From Pyrinomonadaceae bacterium (GTDB lineage: Bacteria > Acidobacteriota > Blastocatellia > Pyrinomonadales > Pyrinomonadaceae), in assembly GCA_019694395.1 (NCBI GenBank), contig JAIBCC010000025.1, positions 34,078 to 98,077 of the forward strand: a stretch of 64,000 nt of DNA, read 5' to 3'. The position numbers and the translations under genes were made by a program. The notes beneath the pieces were generated by a model. That model was not told where the DNA came from, did not search any database, and saw only the letters and a program-made list of their open reading frames with translations. How positions within the stretch are numbered: position 1 is the stretch's first letter; every line of letters starts with the position of its first letter. Positions 1 through 7,398 of this stretch are shown one piece after another.

Positions 1-591
1 CCACGAAAGATGTAACGGCGCATTTAATTTCAAACCTTTTTTAACGATTTCGGCTTTGGACAGATGAATTATCGGAGTTTTGATTTTGATGTTTGTATCG
101 GGTTTGGTGCCTGCTTCGATAGCTTTTTCAAAGGCTTCGTAAAATTCAGGACGGCAATCGGGATAGCCGCTGGAATCTTCGGCAACTGCACCGATGTAAA
201 TCGAATTTGCACCTAAAACTTCTGCCCAGCTGGTGGCAATCGAAAGCATATTGGCATTCCGAAAAGGAACGTAACTCGTTGGAATATCTTTACTTTCGAG
301 GTTGGCTTCAGTCACTTCCATGCGTTTATCAGTCAAACTTGAGCCGCCGATTTTGGTTAGATGCTCAATCGAAATATCAAGCCGATTTTTAATGCCGTAA
401 AAATCGCCAATCTCATTAAAAGCCTTTCTTTCTCTCCTTTCGGTGCGCTGACCGTAGGAAATGTGCAGAAATGCTACTTCATCATTTTCACTTTTGGCAA
501 TTGCTGCCGTGACGCACGAATCCATTCCGCCGCTGACGAGGACGATTGCGGATTTGAGATTTGGGATTTGGGATTTTTCGTTAAAGTTCAT
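1..591 (-). CDS. queC: 7-cyano-7-deazaguanine synthase QueC (3' end outside window)
   Basis: QueC makes preQ0 from 7-carboxy-7-deazaguanine, ammonia and ATP in the queuosine pathway. Reading the minus strand from the ATG at 591 gives about 197 residues before the window edge, so the C-terminus is missing. The PP-loop ATP-binding motif SGGMDS lies at residues 20-25. A YVPFRNANM segment and a YPDCRPEF segment, both typical of the family, follow. The start overlaps the end of the upstream small gene by 11 bases. QueE lies two genes upstream, which supports the pathway. Residues 6-14 are encoded by a run of four 7-bp units (551-578), so the extreme N-terminus is repeat-derived and non-canonical. 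The family call is secure; the exact start is less so. Confidence 0.93.
   Translation of the reverse strand, partial: MNFNEKSQIPNLKSAIVLVSGGMDSCVTAAIAKSENDEVAFLHISYGQRTERRERKAFNEIGDFYGIKNRLDISIEHLTKIGGSSLTDKRMEVTEANLESKDIPTSYVPFRNANMLSIATSWAEVLGANSIYIGAVAEDSSGYPDCRPEFYEAFEKAIEAGTKPDTNIKIKTPIIHLSKAEIVKKGLKLNAPLHLSW
551..578 (+). repeat. heptamer repeat inside the queC 5' end
   Basis: Four consecutive 7-bp units GATTTGA, GATTTGG, GATTTGG, GATTTTT lie within the first codons of queC. They belong to the locus-specific heptamer repeats seen through the window. Only one arm is present here, so no hairpin is expected. Confidence 0.7.
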
Positions 592-811
592 CAATTATAA
601 TTTGGCTACAACTGTTACTGGCTTCTTGGATTAATCGATAGAAAATATTAGCAGCAATTGTTCTATCACCTAAATTATCGCAGAAATAAAACCCGTCGTT
701 TTCTAAAGCGACTACAACCTCTTCCTTGTATAGCTTTGAAAGCCTTGTTAAAAAAAATTCTAAGTTCTTCCTATCTTTAACTGGAAATCTTATTTTGTAT
801 TCTACTCCCAT
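581..811 (-). CDS. small protein of unknown function between queE and queC
   Basis: This is a 76-residue reading frame from the ATG at 811, two bases after the queE stop, and it overlaps the queC start by 11 bases. Tight packing between two genes of one pathway suggests co-translation and a real gene. The protein starts MGVEYKIRF and has alternating charged and hydrophobic segments with no signal peptide or membrane segment. I do not recognise a family. Its codons are more AT-rich than those of its neighbours. A role beside queuosine synthesis would be inference from position only. A longer start at 841 would overlap the queE end and is less likely. Confidence 0.6.
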   Translation of the reverse strand: MGVEYKIRFPVKDRKNLEFFLTRLSKLYKEEVVVALENDGFYFCDNLGDRTIAANIFYRLIQEASNSCSQIIIDEL

Positions 812-813
812 TA

Positions 814-1461
814 TTAAACACCATGGACATCTGCGCCCCAAATATACTTGTGTAATTGCAGATTTAAGCGAACTTTCAGGTTACTTTTGGCAATAGTTTC
901 GGCAATCTCAGGTAGATTTTTAATGCCGAAAACTGGTGAGACTAAAATCTCTTTAGCCTGATTCTGCAAATCATATTTTTCGATAATTCTCACAGCAAAC
1001 TCCCAATCATCCAAATCGGCAATAACGAACTTTACTTCATCTTTTTCAGGGTTTAATCTTTCCAAATTTGCCCAATAATTGCGTTCAGCTTCGCCCGAGG
1101 CGGGACATTTGACATCCAAGATTATTTTGGCGCGCTCATCAACTTTTTCGGTCGAAACGTAACCGCCTGTTTCGATCAAAACTTCGTAGCCTAAATCGCA
1201 AAGATTTGTGATAAAAGGAAATATGTTTTTTTGAGCTAGCGGTTCGCCGCCGGTAATTTCGACTAAATTGCAGTCGAGCTCTCTTAATTTCGCCAAAATC
1301 TCGTCGAAACGCATTCGCTCTCCACCCGTAAAAGTGTATTCGGAATCGCACCAGACACAGCGCATCGGACATCCTGTCAGACGCACGAACGCACACGGGC
1401 GACCTGCGTGTGAAGATTCGCCTTGGATCGAGAGAAAAATTTCAGTTATTCGTAAATCCAT
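814..1461 (-). CDS. queE: 7-carboxy-7-deazaguanine synthase QueE (radical SAM)
   Basis: QueE converts 6-carboxytetrahydropterin to 7-carboxy-7-deazaguanine using S-adenosylmethionine and a [4Fe-4S] cluster. From the ATG at 1461 the protein has 215 residues, the usual length. The N-terminus holds the substrate-loop motif IFLSIQGESSHAG. The cluster motif C-x3-C-x2-C appears as CPMRCVWC, followed by DSEYTF, and ITGGEP is the SAM-contact motif. A start at 1500 would add 13 residues encoded by AT-rich repeat-like DNA and is rejected. It is the first gene of a compact set running into the small unknown gene and queC. Confidence 0.95.
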   Translation of the reverse strand: MDLRITEIFLSIQGESSHAGRPCAFVRLTGCPMRCVWCDSEYTFTGGERMRFDEILAKLRELDCNLVEITGGEPLAQKNIFPFITNLCDLGYEVLIETGGYVSTEKVDERAKIILDVKCPASGEAERNYWANLERLNPEKDEVKFVIADLDDWEFAVRIIEKYDLQNQAKEILVSPVFGIKNLPEIAETIAKSNLKVRLNLQLHKYIWGADVHGV

Positions 1462-1541
1462 AAAACTTACAGGGATAAAAAAGGATAAACAAGGATACAA
1501 AAAAGGGCAAATAGAATAAGAGATTGATATAAAATAGTTAT

Positions 1542-2234
1542 ATGAATGATTTAGTATGGCTCAACAAAGATGAATTCTCAAACAAATTAAAAATGTCTTT
1601 TTCTGAGAAGGTTCAAGAAGTTTATTTCTGCAATTTTAATTTAAAATCAAAAAACCTCGAAAGAGTTATTCCAGAAATAGCCGATGATTATGTTGCTCCG
1701 TGGACAGAGCCGGGACCTTGCCTGAAGTGGTATGGAATATTTGAAGATATATATTTTTTATTGACGGCAAGGCTTGGTAATAATGAAATAGCAGATGTTT
1801 ACTTATTTTTATCTGATTCTCAGTCAATAGATTGGCGAATTTTTAAAGATGCAAATTTGACCTCTTTAGCAAAAAGATTAACTTGGATAAATGGCGCAGA
1901 AGATGCCTCAACGTCATTATTTTCGTTTGATGATGACCATCTAAGATATGAATTTTATAGAGCCAAAAATGAAAAAGATGCCGGAGAATTTAAAAATTAT
2001 TTGATAAATAGCAGTTTTCCGCGAGAACTTTTTATCGGTCAGGCTGAAAATCTTAAATTGATTTGGGTAGTAGAAAAAGAAGAGAAAATAGTTGCCAGAT
2101 ACAACTCACGCTATTCTTGTGAAAAATATGCAGTAAGAATGTCCAAACAAGATAACGCAACTTATTTAGTAAGTTGCGAAAACGACTCTGAATATTCGGC
2201 AACTATTTTCCGAGATGGAAAAATGATCAATTAA
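1542..2234 (+). CDS. hypothetical protein, 230 aa
   Basis: I recognise no family. The protein is soluble, acidic and rich in aromatic residues (WTEPGPCLKWYGIF near residue 55), without a signal peptide or membrane segment. The gene is AT-rich and uses AGA for arginine more than the housekeeping genes nearby. It stands alone between two minus-strand operons, diverging from queE and converging with the next gene (4-base overlap at 2231-2234). Composition and isolation suggest an accessory or recently acquired gene; that is inference. Confidence 0.7.
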   Translation: MNDLVWLNKDEFSNKLKMSFSEKVQEVYFCNFNLKSKNLERVIPEIADDYVAPWTEPGPCLKWYGIFEDIYFLLTARLGNNEIADVYLFLSDSQSIDWRIFKDANLTSLAKRLTWINGAEDASTSLFSFDDDHLRYEFYRAKNEKDAGEFKNYLINSSFPRELFIGQAENLKLIWVVEKEEKIVARYNSRYSCEKYAVRMSKQDNATYLVSCENDSEYSATIFRDGKMIN

Positions 2235-2683
2235 ATCTTGAAAGACTTGGCGATTTTAGTCGTAATCGAATCGTAAACACTTTTCTTTGACTCTTTGTAT
2301 TCAAAGGTAAAGGTAAAAAATTGATCGTCTTTGAGAAAAGTCTTTTGATAAAATATTTTGCCGCCTTTTTTACCGGAAATAACAAAGCCGTTTTTGAGCA
2401 AAGTTTTATAGGTGAGACCTACTCCGAAATCTTTCAAAGCGGATTGATATTCCTCTTTGAGCGTTCGCATCAGAGCGTTATTGCTTCCCCAAACGCGCAA
2501 CTCGGCATCAGCATTTTTGAAAACCTGTCCGTCTCCGTTTTCTGCCTCGCCTTGGGGTTTAAGCGAAGTAGGATAAGAAATCGAATAACCAAAACGTGCA
2601 TTGCCGTAAATATCATAATTGCTTTGACTAAAAGCGATTTGGGCAAAAACTAAAATTGCAAATAAGACTGATAATTTTTTCAT
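2231..2683 (-). CDS. exported hypothetical protein, 150 aa
   Basis: A clear Sec signal peptide (MKKLSVLFAILVFAQIAFSQ) is followed by a small domain beginning YGNARFGYSISYPTSL. That pattern, a short beta hairpin then YP, resembles PsbP-like or lipoprotein-like small exported domains, but no catalytic motif is visible. It is the last gene of a minus-strand run that starts at the DUF2059 gene (4945), four bases after the stop of the 144-residue membrane protein, so probably co-transcribed. Function unknown. Confidence 0.75.
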   Translation of the reverse strand: MKKLSVLFAILVFAQIAFSQSNYDIYGNARFGYSISYPTSLKPQGEAENGDGQVFKNADAELRVWGSNNALMRTLKEEYQSALKDFGVGLTYKTLLKNGFVISGKKGGKIFYQKTFLKDDQFFTFTFEYKESKKSVYDSITTKIAKSFKI

Positions 2684-2687
2684 AATC

Positions 2688-3122
2688 TTAAAATAATCCG
2701 AACCATCTAAAATAATTCAAAACCTCACCAATTCCAAAAGAAGCCAAATTTGCTAAGAAAACTGCAATAAAACATCGAATCCAGTCGTTTGTATCAAAAT
2801 CTTCTCGCCCACGAAACGCCAGCCAAAAAATAACGCATTCGCCAAAATGTGCAAATGATTCCGCAACCAATAAATAAAGCCAACGCGGAGAATTCGCCAT
2901 CAATGTCGGCAAAACCAAAACCACGATCGGATAAGTGCAAGCCGTCAGCCAAATTCCGCACAGAATCTTTTGCCTTAAACTCATTTTAGGCGAAAGCAAA
3001 AAGATCAAAACCGTAGTTTCAATTAAAATCGTGGTGACATAACCGATTGGCAAAAAATACCACAAATAACTGGGCGAAACTGTTTCAATTATTCCGCTTG
3101 GCGGCTCATCAAAAAAGAACAT
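2688..3122 (-). CDS. four-helix integral membrane protein, 144 aa
   Basis: About four hydrophobic segments are visible (around residues 20-43, 52-75, 83-104 and 115-135), separated by short polar loops. No enzyme motif is seen. It sits in a run of membrane and exported proteins on the same strand; the neighbour downstream follows at four bases. The upstream gap to the 336-residue membrane protein carries a heptamer hairpin. Unknown function. Confidence 0.7.
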   Translation of the reverse strand: MFFFDEPPSGIIETVSPSYLWYFLPIGYVTTILIETTVLIFLLSPKMSLRQKILCGIWLTACTYPIVVLVLPTLMANSPRWLYLLVAESFAHFGECVIFWLAFRGREDFDTNDWIRCFIAVFLANLASFGIGEVLNYFRWFGLF

Positions 3123-3129
3123 AACTTAA

Positions 3130-3192
3130 TTGAAAATTGCTAGTTGATAATTTTCAGATTTCATTATCAATTATCTATTTTCCACTATCCAT
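3130..3192. repeat. heptamer hairpin between membrane-protein genes
   Basis: Left arm units TTGAAAA, TTGCTAG, TTGATAA and right arm units TATCAAT, TATCTAT, TTTCCAC, TATCCAT follow one another at 7-bp steps, and the arms are partly complementary. It fills the whole gap between two minus-strand membrane-protein genes. Confidence 0.65.
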
Positions 3193-3194
3193 TG

Positions 3195-4205
3195 CTAAAG
3201 CATTTTTATCAAAAACGGAAATTCAGCCAAAACATGTGCGATGGCAATTCCAAAATAAATTTCGCGCGTCACAACATAATCAGCCGAAAAGCCGAACCAA
3301 AGTGCAATCATTATGCAAAAACTGATTGCCAACGCGGTTAAAACTAATTTTGGAAAGCCTTTTTCGTTGGCAAAAAGCGGAATCTCGTTTAATTTCCAGG
3401 GGATTGCGCGGCGGTCAACCAGCGGAATCAGTAAAATCCAAACCGTGTAATGGATCGTTTCCAAAAAAACATGCGTGGCAACCAGAAAGTGGCTCGAAAT
3501 AGTCGGCAAAATATTTGAACCGGCGTGATTCGTAATTACTGAAAACAAATAAGTTTCCTCAGATAACTTTGGCGTTTTGCCAAAAACGAACCACAATCCA
3601 ATGACAAAAAAGGGAATTGTCGCCAAACAAATTCGATACGCCGTCAGCCATTTGGGTTTGGTGCGCCGGATCTGTCTTTCTAAAAAATACATCGCAATAA
3701 AAGGATGAATATAGACAAGTGCCAATGCCCAATATCCTGGAAAAAGCCAAGCAAGTGATGCGAGTAAACAGGCAATGATAACGCCCCAGCTCCAATCGGT
3801 TTTCGGACGCTGCAAACCGCGTAAATAAACTAAAACTCCAACCCAAAAAACAAATGCCGTGTTCCAGCTGGCGGCGGCAAAAGCCCACGTTTCATAGTTC
3901 CAAAGCCATCCGCTGGAAAAATAAATCACCAGATAAAATGAGGTGAGCAGAATTACTCCGCCGATTCCAACCGAATAAAATAATTTGGATTTTCCCCAGC
4001 GCACCGGCATTCGGGCAGCAAAATATCGAAATTCAAAAAAGTTGTGAACGCCGGCAAAAATGAAAATTGTAATGATCGAGGCTTGGAGCGGAAAACTGCC
4101 AATCACGACCGCCGCGAAAAAGGTCAGCAAAATAAATAAACAGGCAAAAACGAGCGAAGAATTGTCCGCTCGTCCTACATTGTTGATTTTACTGATGTTT
4201 TGCAT
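3195..4205 (-). CDS. polytopic membrane protein with conserved-looking histidine motifs
   Basis: The protein has 336 residues with about eight to nine hydrophobic segments. Several helix ends carry histidines next to acidic residues: VHNFFEFRYF (near 54), YIHPFIAMYFLERQ (near 166), THVFLETIHYTVW (near 245) and IAHVLAEFPFL (near the C-terminus). Such patterns occur in membrane-bound metal enzymes such as desaturases or Brp/Blh-like carotenoid oxygenases, but no full family motif can be confirmed by reading. It starts five bases after the DUF2059 gene, so translation is probably coupled. Confidence 0.7.
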   Translation of the reverse strand: MQNISKINNVGRADNSSLVFACLFILLTFFAAVVIGSFPLQASIITIFIFAGVHNFFEFRYFAARMPVRWGKSKLFYSVGIGGVILLTSFYLVIYFSSGWLWNYETWAFAAASWNTAFVFWVGVLVYLRGLQRPKTDWSWGVIIACLLASLAWLFPGYWALALVYIHPFIAMYFLERQIRRTKPKWLTAYRICLATIPFFVIGLWFVFGKTPKLSEETYLFSVITNHAGSNILPTISSHFLVATHVFLETIHYTVWILLIPLVDRRAIPWKLNEIPLFANEKGFPKLVLTALAISFCIMIALWFGFSADYVVTREIYFGIAIAHVLAEFPFLIKML

Positions 4206-4210
4206 TTTTT

Positions 4211-4945
4211 TTAAGAAGCTATGTTGTCTGCGACAAATTTGACAAACATTTGATTCAATTCTTTTTTCTCTAAACTTTCTTTTAACTCATCTAAAAAACG
4301 GTCGCCGAATTTATCCAATTCTGCGCTGACATCATTCAAAATGTCTTTGTTCAAGGTCTTAAAGAATTTTTCGCCGGTTTTGGTCATTAAAAGTTTTTCG
4401 GCATATTTGGCAAATTTATCAGCGTCAACCAGATTTGTTTCGTCTTTTTCGCTTCTGATGCCGTAGGTCAAAGCCTGATTCATTGCCAGCAAAGTGTTCT
4501 GTCCGTTTGACGATTGGAAAAAGTTATTCAGTTTTTGCAGTTCGGCAACCGTAAAATTTTTAGCAAAATGTTTGGCGGCTGATTCTTTAACCCACGCTTT
4601 TATTTTGAAGTTTTTTCCTATCAAAACATTGACATAATTGGAAATATCTCTGGTCAACGCCGGAATTTTTGCTTTGATTTCGGCTTTCTTTTCAGCAGAA
4701 AATTTATCCGATGCGTTAATTCTTCGTTCAATATCTGCACCGATTTCTTCTTCCATTCCTTTTGAGAAAGTAACTCTTGTTTTTTCGATCATTCCATCAA
4801 ATTCTTCGTATGGAAAGATCTTTTCCGTAGTTGTTACCAGTTGGGAAACTAATTTTTGTTTGGACGGTGCAACAGCTTTTTGTCCGAATGAAAACTGAAC
4901 TAATCCTAATAAAACCAATGAAATAAATAAAATCTGTTTTGTCAT
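4211..4945 (-). CDS. exported DUF2059 protein
   Basis: From the ATG at 4945 the protein has 244 residues, with a Sec signal peptide (MTKQILFISLVLLG...FSFGQ). A GAGG lies about ten bases upstream of this ATG; a start at 4981 would place the signal peptide internally. The C-terminal half shows the DUF2059 pattern, including ELQKLNNFFQSSNGQ near residue 150. DUF2059 proteins are periplasmic with no firmly assigned function. It is the first gene of the run down to 2231. Confidence 0.8.
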   Translation of the reverse strand: MTKQILFISLVLLGLVQFSFGQKAVAPSKQKLVSQLVTTTEKIFPYEEFDGMIEKTRVTFSKGMEEEIGADIERRINASDKFSAEKKAEIKAKIPALTRDISNYVNVLIGKNFKIKAWVKESAAKHFAKNFTVAELQKLNNFFQSSNGQNTLLAMNQALTYGIRSEKDETNLVDADKFAKYAEKLLMTKTGEKFFKTLNKDILNDVSAELDKFGDRFLDELKESLEKKELNQMFVKFVADNIAS

Positions 4946-5036
4946 TTTTTTGTGCCTCGATTCTCTGAAATTTGTCGGCAAATTTGCCTTTCAATCAGTA
5001 ATCGCCAAAAAGTATGACAAAACAGGTCAAAAAAAT

Positions 5037-5633
5037 TTATTCTTCGTCGCTCGGCTTTTTCTCATCCGTTACCTCAGGCACAATCAGTTCGGGGTTTTGG
5101 GCAGTATCCGAAACCTGGATTTTGATCTTGCCACCTGCTGAATTCCAATAGCCGAAAACTTTTTTATCAAATAATTTGCTGGTGATTTGCCGTAGTTCCG
5201 GCGGCGGACCGGCGTTAGCATAAACGATGGTCGCAACTGCGCTGCTCAAAAATAAAACTGCGCCGATCACCAAAATTTTACCTGTTTTGGTGACGAGCTT
5301 TTTAGTCCGTGTCAGCCAAACTCCGCCAAATAAAATTGCCGAACTCATAAATAATCCGCCAATAATTGTTTGCGTGCGCGAAAATCCTGTTTTGGCAGCA
5401 GCATTTGTATCTTGTTCATTATCAAGCTGTTCCAGTTCTGCACGAAGCTGTTTTAACTGACTTTTAGGAATAATCAGTTTTGCTTCTTTGGTATTTTTAT
5501 CAAATTTAATTGACAAAAATGAATCAATGGATTTTTTTGAATCCGTTTTTGGCGTTTCCGGCGGACGAACATCTGCAAATACAGCTATCGAACATAATAC
5601 TAAAAATACAAATAAACTTAATATTTTCTTCAT
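5037..5633 (-). CDS. exported two-helix protein, paralogue of the next gene upstream
   Basis: The protein has 198 residues: a signal peptide ending FADVRPPETPK, a first hydrophobic helix near residues 108-125 (IIGGLFMSSAILFGGVW), a second near 138-155, then a short acidic domain ending in DEKKPSDEE. The order of elements, the ADxxxPxTPK start of the mature protein and the TQTxIGGxF...FGGVW helix are shared with the gene at 5635-6228, so the two are tandem duplicates. Start at 5633 chosen because it lies directly after that gene's stop. Function unknown. Confidence 0.75.
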   Translation of the reverse strand: MKKILSLFVFLVLCSIAVFADVRPPETPKTDSKKSIDSFLSIKFDKNTKEAKLIIPKSQLKQLRAELEQLDNEQDTNAAAKTGFSRTQTIIGGLFMSSAILFGGVWLTRTKKLVTKTGKILVIGAVLFLSSAVATIVYANAGPPPELRQITSKLFDKKVFGYWNSAGGKIKIQVSDTAQNPELIVPEVTDEKKPSDEE

Positions 5634-5634
5634 T

Positions 5635-6228
5635 TTATTCCTCACGATTGGTTTCAGGATTCATCGGAATCAATAACTTTATATCAGAAGTGACGGGACT
5701 TGAATCATTAACTATTTTTATCCGCACTTTTCCGCGAGCAGACGCGCCGCTTCGGGTTTGAAATTCGGGAGAAAGCATATTTTTATCAATTCCAAAAATT
5801 CTTGGCGGGGCAATATTGGCGAAAGTTATCATTCCTCCGCCGATAATGATTCCCACTAAAAACAAGCCGATAACAGTTTTTGAAGGTTTAGAACGTGCCA
5901 TCCAAACTCCGCCGAAAATAAAAGCTAAAGTTAAGAACATTCCACCAATTACAGTTTGAGTTGATGCACCGAAACTTGGTTTAGCCGTTTCATTCTGCGC
6001 CAAATTATTTTCGATTCCTTCGGCTTCGTCCAATGCCGCACGGAGCAATTTGGTCGAACTCTTTTTAATGACCAGGGTCGGCTCAGTAACTTCTGTTGTC
6101 ACATCAACAAACATTTCAACTTGATTACCTTTCGGAGTCGGTTTTGGGGTGCTGGGACGTGCAATATCGGCAAAAATCACACTGGAAAAACAGGTCATTA
6201 AGACCAACAAAATGATAACTTTTTTCAT
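5635..6228 (-). CDS. exported two-helix protein, first copy of a tandem pair
   Basis: The protein has 197 residues: signal peptide (MKKVIILLVLMTCFSSVIFA), mature start DIARPSTPK, a helix TQTVIGGMFLTLAFIFGGVW near residue 105, a second helix near 133-150, then a domain with GKVRIKIV. GGAG stands upstream of the ATG. It shares layout and motifs with the following gene, and the two genes nearly touch, so they are probably one transcript. The two hydrophobic segments in the middle suggest anchoring with both ends on the periplasmic side. Family unknown. Confidence 0.78.
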   Translation of the reverse strand: MKKVIILLVLMTCFSSVIFADIARPSTPKPTPKGNQVEMFVDVTTEVTEPTLVIKKSSTKLLRAALDEAEGIENNLAQNETAKPSFGASTQTVIGGMFLTLAFIFGGVWMARSKPSKTVIGLFLVGIIIGGGMITFANIAPPRIFGIDKNMLSPEFQTRSGASARGKVRIKIVNDSSPVTSDIKLLIPMNPETNREE

Positions 6229-6336
6229 TGAATTTCTCCTTTTTTCAAACTGCGCTGATTATAGCAGTTTCAAAAAAAAATGAGCGAACTTTTTTATTTA
6301 TTCACCCGTTTTCTTTCCAAGATTTTGGATTAGTAA

Positions 6337-7032
6337 TTATTTCAAAATTTCAAATTGGCTATAAACTTTGGTTAATTTGAAAGGTGCTGCATTTCCTGCT
6401 TTTCGCCATTTATCATTCTTGTTGTTGTATTTTTCACGATAAAAAATCGGCGTTTTTCCTTTTTTAGCCGTAACTTTATAACCGAAATAGGTTGTTTCGG
6501 TAAAACTTTCGGCATTGAACCAACCGATTCCCTTCAGATTCGCGCCGGAAAATTCAAAAATATCTACGCCTGTTCCGCCTTGTCCCTGGTGCATTCCGCC
6601 GGAATAATAGAGCGCAAATTCATTTAATCCGTTTTGATTGATGTCAGGTAAAACGGTTATTCCTAATGTCCAGCCGCTTTCAGTCAGATAATTTGCGATA
6701 ACTTTTCCGTCTTCGATCAAGGCTAAACCGTTATTGCCAAAACCATTTCCGGTTTGGCAAAAAGAGTAAAAAGCAAGGGTTTGATTGGAATCAGGCTTGG
6801 AAAAAGAACCTTTGACCGCGCCCGACATTTCAAAAGCCTCCTGACACGGACTGTCTTCGGCAACCCAGTGTTTTCGCACTTTTGGCAGAACTTTTGCTTT
6901 GATCAGATTTTCAATTTCTGCGCCGGAATTGTTTTTTAATTCAGCCGTCGGATCATTGATAACTACGGTTTGCGCGAAAACAGAAATTGCAAAGAGACAG
7001 AAAATTGCGGAAAACTGAAAAATTCTATTCAT
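6337..7032 (-). CDS. exported hypothetical protein, 231 aa
   Basis: The start at 7032 gives a clean signal peptide (MNRIFQFSAIFCLFAISVFAQ); the frame is open further upstream but that part overlaps the divergent acetyltransferase-like gene and is rejected. The mature part has YSGGMHQGQGGTGVDIFEF near residue 160 and two cysteines (SPCQEAF, FCQTG). It contains DINQNGLNEFALYYSG, similar to the calcium-loop style of FG-GAP or VCBS repeats (DxNxNG), so a small beta-propeller-type extracellular domain is possible. No further family assigned. Confidence 0.75.
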   Translation of the reverse strand: MNRIFQFSAIFCLFAISVFAQTVVINDPTAELKNNSGAEIENLIKAKVLPKVRKHWVAEDSPCQEAFEMSGAVKGSFSKPDSNQTLAFYSFCQTGNGFGNNGLALIEDGKVIANYLTESGWTLGITVLPDINQNGLNEFALYYSGGMHQGQGGTGVDIFEFSGANLKGIGWFNAESFTETTYFGYKVTAKKGKTPIFYREKYNNKNDKWRKAGNAAPFKLTKVYSQFEILK

Positions 7033-7110
7033 AATTTGAGAGCATAATCCAAAATAATTTTTCAGACAAGATTTGCGTTTCGATGAGTTTTCTTTATAGT
7101 CTTTAAATGT

Positions 7111-7395
7111 ATGACGATTGAACATTTGGAAAATATGAGCGGCGGCGAATTTGTCATTCAGGAAAATGGAAATCGCGCCGCAGAAATGGCTTACACGAAT
7201 GCAGGCGCAGACAAAATCATTATTGCTCACACTTTTGTCGAAGATGTTTTTCGAGGCGAGCATATCGGCAGCGATTTGGTTAAAGCCGGAGTCGAATTTG
7301 CGCGGGAGAATAATTTGAAAATCATTCCGTTGTGTCCTTTTGCCAAAGCCGAATTTGAACGGCACGACGAATATTCCGACGTTTTGGCTGATTAA
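7111..7395 (+). CDS. small GNAT-like N-acetyltransferase domain protein
   Basis: The protein has 94 residues. The fold is suggested by AAEMAYTNAG, IIAHTFVEDVFRGEHIGSDLVKAGVEFARE (acetyl-CoA loop of the minimal YjdJ/PF14542 type, with R/G-x-x-G-x-G/S near residues 54-59) and IIPLCPFAKAEFERHDEY (the CPF motif common in this group). The family binds acetyl-CoA but its substrates are not known. It diverges from the exported gene at 7032 and lies four bases upstream of mqnA, so both are probably co-transcribed. Confidence 0.85.
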   Translation: MTIEHLENMSGGEFVIQENGNRAAEMAYTNAGADKIIIAHTFVEDVFRGEHIGSDLVKAGVEFARENNLKIIPLCPFAKAEFERHDEYSDVLAD

Positions 7396-7398
7396 AAA

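Noticed and set aside
1462..1541. preQ1 riboswitch upstream of queE
   Set aside because: The leader is an AAGGATA-type short repeat; no preQ1 aptamer stem or its A-rich tail is visible.
7033..7365. N-terminal extension of the exported protein ending at 6337
   Set aside because: It lacks protein-like character, overlaps the divergent acetyltransferase-like gene, and the signal peptide starts at 7032.
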